Positions 22,396-26,850 of a stretch of 26,850 nt of DNA are shown here, piece after piece. Below the pieces are notes generated by a model. That model did not search any database and was not told the origin of the DNA. It saw nothing but the letters and a program-made list of their open reading frames with translations. The DNA is from a virus: positions 1 to 26,850 of the IMG/VR virus record IMGVR_UViG_3300047548_000961; one strand, given 5' to 3'. The position numbers and the translations under genes were made by a program. Numbering within the stretch: position 1 is the stretch's first letter; each line of letters opens with the position of its first letter.

Positions 22396-22424
22396 TTGAC
22401 ATATTACAGCGCACGCGCTATAAT
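22396..22424 (+). promoter_or_regulatory. Consensus sigma70-type promoter of the amidoligase operon
   Basis: TTGACA (22396-22401) and TATAAT (22419-22424) are separated by exactly 17 bases, matching both consensus hexamers. It is the strongest promoter signal in the window and reads into the amidoligase gene, whose ATG is at 22472. A dyad occupies the spacer (22408-22419). Confidence 0.9.
22408..22419 (+). promoter_or_regulatory. Operator-like dyad AGCGCACGCGCT inside the promoter spacer
   Basis: Five-base arms AGCGC and GCGCT flank AC. The dyad fills the spacer between -35 and -10, where a bound repressor would block polymerase. A near copy, AGCGTACACGCT, lies at 23908 in the same operon. 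Confidence 0.55.
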
Positions 22425-22471
22425 ATTTTTACGCTCATATGAAGCGAACACAAATTTTTAGGAGAAAACGA

Positions 22472-23239
22472 ATGACCACCACCACACGCAAGGCATCAGA
22501 AATCAAGTTCGGAATTGAAATCGAAGCAAGCATCCCGAATGAATACCGCGAAATGTTCCAAACTGGTCGCTATCACGGCGGTTTGGCTGTCAACCATGAG
22601 CACTTCGGCAATGACTGGACTGTTCAGTCAGATAGCTCTGTCCGCTCTGGACGCGGTTATTTTGCGGCTGAAATTGTGAGCAATCCGCTTCAAGGCGAAG
22701 CCGGCTTAATCAAAGTGGTCGAAATGTTGGACTTCCTGAAGTCCATCGGCGCGAAAGTCAATGCTTCCTGCGGTTTGCATGTCTATGTGGACAGCGCGGG
22801 AGTATCCCTCACCCGCTTGGTCAAACTCTTCAAGTCTTATGAAATGGCTTTCTACGATATGAACGGCAAGAACAGCAACAAGCGCTTAAACAGCCGATTT
22901 TGCAAGCCTTCCTCCCGCTGGACTGGCGACCGCTATGCCAGCCTCAACCTCGCCCATGCCCACGATGTAAACCCTCACATCGAAATCCGCGTATGGCAGG
23001 GAGCGATGAAACCCGAAACCGTGGTCGCCGCTATCTACATGGCAGTCGCCCTTGTCGCCCGCGCCAGCATGGAAGAGAAGGTCAAGGTCTCCGATGTGAA
23101 CGCCAGCAAGCCGACCCAAATCATGGCGCAATTCATTCGCCGAATGATGGACGAAAACACCATGATTGTGCCCGACCTGAAACCCGCTGACATCTGGCAG
23201 GAAATGATGAAAGCGGCTCTGAGTAGCGACCGCCGATAA
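22472..23239 (+). CDS. Amidoligase-family enzyme (Amidoligase_2-like)
   Basis: This encodes 255 residues from ATG 22472, which has AGGAG eight bases upstream; the in-frame ATG at 22439 has none. The motifs are those of the glutamine-synthetase-like amidoligase family: FGIEIE (13-18), WTVQSDSSV (49-57), EIVSNP (67-72), CGLHVYVD (100-107) and HIEIRVWQGA (169-178). The Glu and His residues of these motifs would bind Mg-ATP. Family members join carboxyl and amino groups, forming peptide or isopeptide bonds. It heads the only plus-strand operon, before a class I glutamine amidotransferase. The substrate is unknown: protein, small metabolite or modified base are all possible. Confidence 0.9.
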   Translation: MTTTTRKASEIKFGIEIEASIPNEYREMFQTGRYHGGLAVNHEHFGNDWTVQSDSSVRSGRGYFAAEIVSNPLQGEAGLIKVVEMLDFLKSIGAKVNASCGLHVYVDSAGVSLTRLVKLFKSYEMAFYDMNGKNSNKRLNSRFCKPSSRWTGDRYASLNLAHAHDVNPHIEIRVWQGAMKPETVVAAIYMAVALVARASMEEKVKVSDVNASKPTQIMAQFIRRMMDENTMIVPDLKPADIWQEMMKAALSSDRR

Positions 23240-23250
23240 ACGAAAAATGA

Positions 23251-23272
23251 GGGGGCTGGGAAACCAGCCCCC
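23251..23272 (+). other. Intercistronic hairpin with GAAA tetraloop
   Basis: A 9-bp perfect stem (GGGGGCTGG with CCAGCCCCC) is closed by GAAA, a stable GNRA loop. No T-run follows; a Shine-Dalgarno (AAGGA) begins three bases later for the GATase gene. It probably tunes mRNA stability or translation between the two enzymes. Confidence 0.65.
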
Positions 23273-23284
23273 AAAGGATAAACG

Positions 23285-23902
23285 ATGAGCACAGTAACGA
23301 AAATAGCATTATGCCCCGGCACTGAGACCGAAACCGCGAAAAGTATTATGAAGCGTCTCGGCGTGCGGGTTGAAATCGCAACACCCAAGAATATCCATTC
23401 TGTGAAGTATGACGGGCTTCTCCTGCTCGGCGGGCGTGACGTCAACCCGTGGTTCTACGGCGAGAGCATCAAGTGGGCGCAGCGCCCAGACCGTGACCGC
23501 GACATTATCGAGTGGCAGTTGATCCGCCGCGCCATGACCCGCCAAATTCCGATTTTTGGTATCTGTCGAGGGCATCAGATGATCACCGTAGCGCATGGCG
23601 GTTCTTTGTATCAGGACATCCACCACGACGGCGTGACCTTTGACCATCCAGACCGCCACCGCGTCACGCTGTCAGGCAATCTTGCGAAGCATACCGCCAG
23701 CGATAATGTCAACAGTTACCACCATCAGGCAGTCCGCAGAGTACCCGACGGCTTCAAGGTGCTTGCGAAATCCACCGACGGCGTCGTCGAGGCAATATAC
23801 AAGCCGGGGGTTCTCGGTGTGCAATGGCATCCCGAAATGATGTACAAGACTGATAGCCGATGGATTGAGTTGTTCCGCTGGTTTGTGGATGGGTTGGAGT
23901 AA
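23285..23902 (+). CDS. Class I glutamine amidotransferase / gamma-glutamyl hydrolase (C26)
   Basis: This encodes 205 residues. The nucleophile elbow GICRGHQM (Cys94), the LLLGGRDVNP loop (46-55) and GVQWHPEM (His182, Glu184) give the Cys-His-Glu triad and oxyanion parts of peptidase family C26, as in gamma-glutamyl-GABA hydrolase PuuD. The D-V-N-P after GG is typical for the PuuD type rather than for amidotransferase domains of synthetases. Such an enzyme could cleave a gamma-glutamyl bond made by the upstream amidoligase or supply ammonia. AAGGA precedes the ATG by six bases. The gap to the amidoligase is 45 bases. Confidence 0.92.
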   Translation: MSTVTKIALCPGTETETAKSIMKRLGVRVEIATPKNIHSVKYDGLLLLGGRDVNPWFYGESIKWAQRPDRDRDIIEWQLIRRAMTRQIPIFGICRGHQMITVAHGGSLYQDIHHDGVTFDHPDRHRVTLSGNLAKHTASDNVNSYHHQAVRRVPDGFKVLAKSTDGVVEAIYKPGVLGVQWHPEMMYKTDSRWIELFRWFVDGLE

Positions 23903-23907
23903 AATCC

Positions 23908-23919
23908 AGCGTACACGCT
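23908..23919 (+). promoter_or_regulatory. Second operator-like dyad AGCGTACACGCT
   Basis: Arms AGCGT and ACGCT flank AC. It shares C-AGCG-Y-AC-R-CGCT-A with the promoter dyad at 22408 and lies five bases after the GATase stop, before the HTH gene. Confidence 0.5.
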
Positions 23920-23927
23920 AAAACAAA

Positions 23928-23950
23928 GCCCCAGCCGTTACGGCTGGGGC
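23928..23950 (+). other. Intercistronic hairpin before the HTH gene
   Basis: A 10-bp perfect stem (GCCCCAGCCG with CGGCTGGGGC) with a three-base loop is directly followed by AAGGAG, the Shine-Dalgarno of the next gene. There is no T-run. The layout repeats that of the hairpin at 23251. Confidence 0.65.
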
Positions 23951-23962
23951 AAGGAGACTGCA

Positions 23963-24169
23963 ATGACTGAAAATTTCTACAACACGACCGAAGCCGGCAG
24001 GCTGACAGGCAAGAAGCCTGTCACCGTCCGCCAATTGGCGAAGACCCACAACATCGGCACCCGCGTCGGCAGGGATTGGGTCTTCACCGAAGCCGACATC
24101 GAACGCCTGAAAGCCATCCCGAAACCGGGACGCCCAGCCGGCAAGACTACGAAGGCTTCCCGCGGGTAG
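23963..24169 (+). CDS. Small MerR/excisionase-like HTH DNA-binding protein
   Basis: This encodes 68 residues. YNTTEAGRLTGKKPVTVRQL (about 6-25) and GRDWVFTEADIERLKAI (36-52) follow the winged helix-turn-helix of the HTH_17/excisionase type, where a helix-turn-helix is followed by R-x-W-x-F/I-x-x-x-D-I-x-x-(Y/L). The C-terminal tail PKPGRPAGK contains a GRP core like an AT-hook minor-groove binder. AAGGAG lies six bases before the ATG. As third gene of the amidoligase operon it may regulate that operon through the dyads at 22408 and 23908. It overlaps the end of a convergent gene by 23 bases. Confidence 0.85.
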   Translation: MTENFYNTTEAGRLTGKKPVTVRQLAKTHNIGTRVGRDWVFTEADIERLKAIPKPGRPAGKTTKASRG

Positions 24170-24350
24170 CGGTTCCAGCAAGCGCCAGAGCTTCCAGCCT
24201 GGCGCGTTCTTTTTTGGGCATGTCGTTATGTTGCCTCAAGAGGGTATTGGCTTCGTCACTCACTTCTTCGGCACTGTAAATGCCGACCTCGTACCCTTTT
24301 TCAAGAGCTGTGATTTTCCCGCGAAGCACCGTCAATAATGTATCGTCCAC
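24147..24350 (-). CDS. Small hypothetical protein, GTG start
   Basis: This encodes 67 residues. The start GTG at 24350 has GGAG six bases upstream and a TATAAT box 38 bases upstream, so it probably begins a transcript. The protein is helical: ALEKGYEVGIYSAEEVSDEA and NDMPKKERARLEALALAG, with mixed charge and no membrane segment. I recognise no family. Its end is convergent with and overlaps the HTH gene by 23 bases, so the two mRNAs could pair there. Confidence 0.65.
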   Translation of the reverse strand: MDDTLLTVLRGKITALEKGYEVGIYSAEEVSDEANTLLRQHNDMPKKERARLEALALAGTATRGKPS

Positions 24351-24387
24351 GTTCTACTCCAATGATCTACTTGGTTCAGCTTATGGC

Positions 24388-24393
24388 ATTATA
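24388..24393 (-). promoter_or_regulatory. Candidate -10 box before the 67-residue gene
   Basis: TATAAT on the minus strand follows five bases after the stop region of the CxxC protein gene and lies 38 bases before the GTG start at 24350. The hexamer AAGACA lies 15 bases upstream, a weak -35 with short spacing. Confidence 0.5.
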
Positions 24394-24397
24394 GCCT

Positions 24398-24736
24398 TTA
24401 TTTGTAAATGTCTTTTTGTTCTTCGGTAGGGTCGGGGATTTCAGCCGAAAATCTTCCCATAACATCTTCTGTGTTGCCATATTGGATAAGCAAGACCGTG
24501 TCGCCGGCTTCGATGTTCCGCTTTGCCACACCCAAAGGGATACCTTGCATCGGACGCACCACTTTCACTTTATCTTCCACGATGGAGACCACGCTACCCG
24601 CCGGGATGTTTTCAGCCGCCCGGCGTTTGATGATTTCCCTGTGGTTATAGCCACAATAGAGACACTTGTCAGTCAACTTCGACGTGAGCGGTTTATTGAT
24701 CACGCAAAACAGCCAGAGGATGAATTTCTTGAACAT
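24398..24736 (-). CDS. CxxC and beta-barrel protein with N-terminal hydrophobic segment
   Basis: This encodes 112 residues from ATG 24736, where AAGGA stands ten bases upstream; the longer reading to 24865 overlaps the HNH gene and is rejected. It starts with a short hydrophobic stretch (FKKFILWLFCVIN), then KCLYCGY, a single CxxC, and then a barrel-like part: IPAGSVVSIVEDKVKVV, followed by GVAKRNIEAGDTVLLIQYG. The second part has the spacing of decoration-protein barrels (A-G-x-V-V, then G-x-A-x-x-x-x-x-A-G-D-x-V). Function unknown. Confidence 0.75.
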   Translation of the reverse strand: MFKKFILWLFCVINKPLTSKLTDKCLYCGYNHREIIKRRAAENIPAGSVVSIVEDKVKVVRPMQGIPLGVAKRNIEAGDTVLLIQYGNTEDVMGRFSAEIPDPTEEQKDIYK

Positions 24737-24759
24737 ACTTCTTTTTCCTTGTAAAGTAC

Positions 24760-25050
24760 CTAACGGTATGTTTTGGTTAGTTGTTTGGTCAGATATTCCA
24801 CCAACCACCGCCACCACCGGCGTAGCCGGATCGCCCACGTCGCCCAAAGATGGCAGTACCAGCACAACACGGTCAGGTCTTCATTCGGCTCATTGCCGAG
24901 ATTGTCATATCGGACGTGATGCACTTGCAGCCGGCGGGCTTCCCCGCAGACCTGGCACCGGTGACCGGCTCGCCGGAGGGCACGCTGCCGGCGTTCGCGC
25001 CATGCCTCCGAGCGGATATAGGTCAGGTAATGGAGGGAGAAGCGGGTCAT
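24760..25050 (-). CDS. HNH endonuclease
   Basis: This encodes 96 residues from ATG 25050. The fold is marked by CQVC (Cys32, Cys35), VHHVRY (His44, His45), NEDL (about 56-59) and CWYCH (Cys63, Cys66, His67): a beta-beta-alpha metal nuclease held by a zinc of four Cys. Small HNH proteins of this type often assist terminase in cutting concatemers; here it lies about 4 kb upstream of terS. Another role such as free-standing homing nuclease is possible. The C-terminus is unusually rich in Trp, Leu and Arg. The weak GGA sits seven bases before the ATG. Confidence 0.88.
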   Translation of the reverse strand: MTRFSLHYLTYIRSEAWRERRQRALRRAGHRCQVCGEARRLQVHHVRYDNLGNEPNEDLTVLCWYCHLWATWAIRLRRWWRWLVEYLTKQLTKTYR

Positions 25051-25054
25051 GTGG

Positions 25055-25312
25055 CTAATCCAGCTTAACTCCGGGCTTGTAGACGATGCCTTCCTGTGCG
25101 TTTGCCTGTCCTTCGTAAATCTTCGCAGCCCTTCCGTGCTCTTTATACTGTTCGTGAAGGTACAGCGCCATTTCACAAAAGATAAAAGCTACGCCTCCAC
25201 GAACAAGAGAATCAGTCAGCACCGAAAAAAGACCGATGAGAAAGAGCCAATACAACAACATATTCGCGCCGGCAAGAAGCCATGCCCGCTTCGCTTCCTT
25301 GCGCCAGTTCAT
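25055..25312 (-). CDS. Small membrane protein (two predicted helices)
   Basis: This encodes 85 residues from ATG 25312, which has a strong GAGGAGG six bases upstream. Residues about 9-32 (AWLLAGANMLLYWLFLIGLF) and about 36-54 (SLVRGGVAFIFCEMALYLHE) are hydrophobic, followed by a charged tail. The start overlaps the stop of a 42-residue membrane gene (ATGA). Two small membrane proteins in tandem may form a pair, but no known holin family is evident. Confidence 0.75.
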   Translation of the reverse strand: MNWRKEAKRAWLLAGANMLLYWLFLIGLFSVLTDSLVRGGVAFIFCEMALYLHEQYKEHGRAAKIYEGQANAQEGIVYKPGVKLD

Positions 25313-25437
25313 GGCTGCCCTCCTCTGAGGATGAACACCGTCAGCCAGCAGGCGAACGCCGGAACCGTGCAGGCGACGAACGCTAGGAAGTAGAGCCAGC
25401 GGAGCCATTTCATAAGTAGTTTCCAGTTGAATTCCAT
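25309..25437 (-). CDS. 42-residue membrane protein, very short gene
   Basis: This short gene starts MEFNWKLLMKWLRWLYFL and goes on with AFVACTVPAFACWLTVFIL, then RGGQP. Residues about 11-37 make one long hydrophobic segment with basic ends. Its ATG shares one base with the previous stop (TAATG) and its stop overlaps the next start (ATGA), so it sits in an unbroken chain of coupled genes. That exact fit on both sides supports a real gene despite the length. No family is recognised. Confidence 0.7.
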   Translation of the reverse strand: MEFNWKLLMKWLRWLYFLAFVACTVPAFACWLTVFILRGGQP

Positions 25438-25679
25438 TATTTTTTCATCCTTTCACCCCGCCGGCGGTACCGGCGGAGATACATTTCACGGCGTCTGTGC
25501 TTTGTGAGCACCCGCCTAAAGTGGTATTCCGCTCGCGTTGGGTTATTCCCAAATTTGAGAAAGGCTTCAACCATGGCGGCGCCTGCCTTTGTAAACCGCT
25601 CTATGATTTTTCCCATGCGTTTGTTATAGACCGTCATTGCCTTTTCAATCCCGGTCACGTTGATCGTTACCTTTGCCAT
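25437..25679 (-). CDS. Small basic protein between VRR-NUC and membrane genes
   Basis: This encodes 80 residues from ATG 25679 (GAGG eight bases upstream; the stop of VRR-NUC overlaps as TGATG). The longer reading to 25739 lies inside the nuclease gene. The protein has a short strand-like start (AKVTINVTG), an amphipathic helix (AMTVYNKRMGKIIERFTKAGAAMVEAF), and a strongly basic C-terminus with many Arg and Lys (HRRREMYLRRYRRRGERMKK). Nucleic-acid binding is plausible. I recognise no family. Confidence 0.75.
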   Translation of the reverse strand: MAKVTINVTGIEKAMTVYNKRMGKIIERFTKAGAAMVEAFLKFGNNPTRAEYHFRRVLTKHRRREMYLRRYRRRGERMKK

Positions 25680-26104
25680 CACTTCACCCTCACTGGCAGG
25701 CTCATATACCGCGTAAATATAGTCAACGCCTCGTCGCAACCGAAGCAGACCGCGCCCATGCCGCCGGCTTGCTTGACCGCTTCCAGAAATTCGACTTGCT
25801 CCGGCTTGACCGCGTCGGCGGCGTTGCGTTTGTCTTGGGCTTTCATTTCGATAGCCAGATAGGCGAAGCCGCCGCGAGGTTGCAGGTACAGGATGTCCGA
25901 GACGCCCGGCTTCATGCCCTCCTTTTTGAATTTAGCAATCAGGGCGTAAGGGTTTTTGCCGCCTGCCCAAATGCCGTTGGGGATGGAGAACAGCACGTCT
26001 TCGATGAAGTCGTCCCGGTGCTGGAAGATGTAACGGACGCCGTCAAAGAAATTGACCTGCTCTTCGTGCTCGGAGATCCGCGGGAGTTTGATTTTTGGGG
26101 TCAT
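25679..26104 (-). CDS. VRR-NUC domain nuclease
   Basis: This encodes 141 residues. SEHEEQ (11-16), GVSDILYL (67-74, Asp70), LAIEMKA (83-89, Glu86 and Lys88) and KPEQVEFLEAV (100-110) give the VRR-NUC version of the PD-(D/E)XK nuclease fold. These are stand-alone in many phages and are thought to act on DNA branched or unusual structures. The length is typical of the single-domain form. The ATG overlaps the DUF5662 stop by four bases (ATGA). Confidence 0.92.
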   Translation of the reverse strand: MTPKIKLPRISEHEEQVNFFDGVRYIFQHRDDFIEDVLFSIPNGIWAGGKNPYALIAKFKKEGMKPGVSDILYLQPRGGFAYLAIEMKAQDKRNAADAVKPEQVEFLEAVKQAGGMGAVCFGCDEALTIFTRYMSLPVRVK

Positions 26105-26691
26105 GCTTTCCTCGCTTTGCCATCCTCACCAATGTAGACGGGGTTACCGGCACTCAATTTCTCCCCGGCTGTCATCCTGACGGTTCCGGGCTTCCAATCG
26201 TAGTGAAATTCAAGAATGGCTTCGACAAGCTCACGGGTTTCAGGGTGCAAAATCATCTTATGTCCCGTTTTCTCGTACCAGCCGGCGGGGTCAGACTTGC
26301 CGGTGATCGCCCGCCCGGCTCCGTCCCAATCTGCAATCATTTCAAGAACATAATTAAACGGAACTTCCAGCGGCACGGTCCCGTCTTCATCGTTCACCAA
26401 GAGCCAATATTGCCAATGGTGTGGGTTGTGCTTCTGATGGTGAAGCCATGCCTGATTGAAGGCTACGTCCAGATTGCGGGTGTGCAGCCCGCCGTCGGCG
26501 CGGTTGACCTGGCGCTTCGAGCCGTCCGGGTTGTAGAACTGGTGGACATAGGGCGACCATTCCGCCGGCGTGAACTTCGTCCAGTCGTGGATGATGGAAC
26601 GCCAGAGAGGGACGCCCAGCCGCCGACAGGCGAGGAACACAAACCATTTATGGCGGAGGACGTAACGTAGATAGGCAATGTGAGCTTTCAA
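26101..26691 (-). CDS. DUF5662-family protein, TTG start
   Basis: This encodes 196 residues beginning KAHIAYLRYVLRHKWFVF, then CRRLGVPLWRSIIHDWTKF, the pattern of DUF5662, which is common in phages and has an His/Asp-rich helical core (HDWTK, and H-H/Q-K-H-N-P-H-H-W near residue 83-95). The repeated His residues hint at a metal site as in HD-like proteins, but the activity is unknown. The start codon is TTG at 26691, backed by AGGAG seven bases upstream; no better ATG is near. It lies three bases after the preceding gene. Confidence 0.88.
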   Translation of the reverse strand: MKAHIAYLRYVLRHKWFVFLACRRLGVPLWRSIIHDWTKFTPAEWSPYVHQFYNPDGSKRQVNRADGGLHTRNLDVAFNQAWLHHQKHNPHHWQYWLLVNDEDGTVPLEVPFNYVLEMIADWDGAGRAITGKSDPAGWYEKTGHKMILHPETRELVEAILEFHYDWKPGTVRMTAGEKLSAGNPVYIGEDGKARKA

Positions 26692-26694
26692 AAT

Positions 26695-26850
26695 CTATCT
26701 CCTTTTCATAACAAATCGTTGACCAGCGGGGCGATCCGGGTCATAAGCATGTGGACCCTGCCGGGCTTGCTTCAAAACCTCAGTGGAATTTGCCAGCCGG
26801 TGCAGAGAAAACTCAATGGTTTCCACTAAAATTGAAATTACTTCCTTTTT
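26695..26850 (-). CDS. Partial gene at the right edge, C-terminal 51 residues
   Basis: An open frame enters from the right edge and stops at TAG 26697-26695. The visible part has a helical piece (LHRLANSTEVLKQARQGPH) followed by DPDRPAGQRFVMKRR. The stop lies next to the Shine-Dalgarno of the DUF5662 gene, which fits an operon. It could instead be a short gene starting inside the window at GTG 26826 or nearby. No family can be named from this fragment. Confidence 0.6.
   Translation of the reverse strand, partial: KKEVISILVETIEFSLHRLANSTEVLKQARQGPHAYDPDRPAGQRFVMKRR

Noticed and set aside
22439-22471. Longer start for the amidoligase (ATG 22439)
   Set aside because: It is 15 bases from the -10 box and has no Shine-Dalgarno, while ATG 22472 has AGGAG at good spacing.
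25051-25176. N-terminal extension of the HNH gene
   Set aside because: It lies within the preceding membrane gene in another frame; the start at 25050 fits the HNH fold.
1-26850. CRISPR arrays, tRNA genes, insertion sequences or attachment sites
   Set aside because: No spaced direct repeats, cloverleaf sequence, transposase or integrase was seen on either strand.

Overview
The window is part of the genome of a tailed bacteriophage (or prophage) with siphovirus-type architecture. It carries a complete packaging, head and long-tail block on the minus strand, plus an accessory region near the right end. The host is bacterial: translation starts follow AGGAG-type Shine-Dalgarno sites, and the single plus-strand operon has a textbook sigma70-type promoter. 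I cannot name the host. No integrase, CI-like repressor, tRNA, rRNA, insertion sequence or CRISPR array is visible, so the lifestyle stays open. No stretch longer than about 300 bases lacks a gene.

Reading in the direction of transcription (right to left on the minus strand), 26.85-24.15 kb is a tightly coupled run of small early/accessory genes: a gene entering from the right edge, a DUF5662 protein, a VRR-NUC nuclease, a basic protein, two small membrane proteins (one only 42 codons), an HNH nuclease, a CxxC/beta-barrel protein and a 67-residue protein. From 23.97 back to 22.40 kb lies the only plus-strand unit: amidoligase, class I glutamine amidotransferase/C26 hydrolase, and a small MerR/excisionase-like HTH protein. 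Divergent from it, 22.30-20.70 kb on the minus strand encodes a PAPS-reductase-like protein, an acidic partner, an ASCH-domain protein and a 35-residue cationic peptide.

The region 20.64-12.1 kb holds packaging and head genes: small and large terminase, a 69-residue protein, two membrane/coiled-coil proteins (one frame-disrupted), portal, MuF-type minor head protein, scaffold, decoration protein, major capsid protein and a 78-residue acidic coiled-coil protein. The region 12.05-9.27 kb holds the connector genes, a gp10-like neck protein, the tail terminator and the tail tube. The region 9.26-0 kb holds the G/GT tail chaperones with a -1 frameshift at AAACCCT, the tape measure, tail hub, receptor-binding fibre, fibre-associated proteins, a fibre with kelch-like repeats, and finally a small hydrophobic protein coupled to an M23 endopeptidase truncated by the left edge.

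The signals most worth following are: (a) the amidoligase-GATase-HTH operon facing a PAPS-reductase/ASCH cassette, a candidate metabolite- or nucleic-acid-modification module; (b) a shared dyad, AGCGYACRCGCT, in that operon's promoter and again just before its HTH gene; (c) TATAAT boxes confined to intergenic gaps, three of them sharing ACCRCGCTATAAT and each sitting at a terminator, two with a duplicated conserved leader; and (d) a strong apparent excess of the palindrome GCCGGC.
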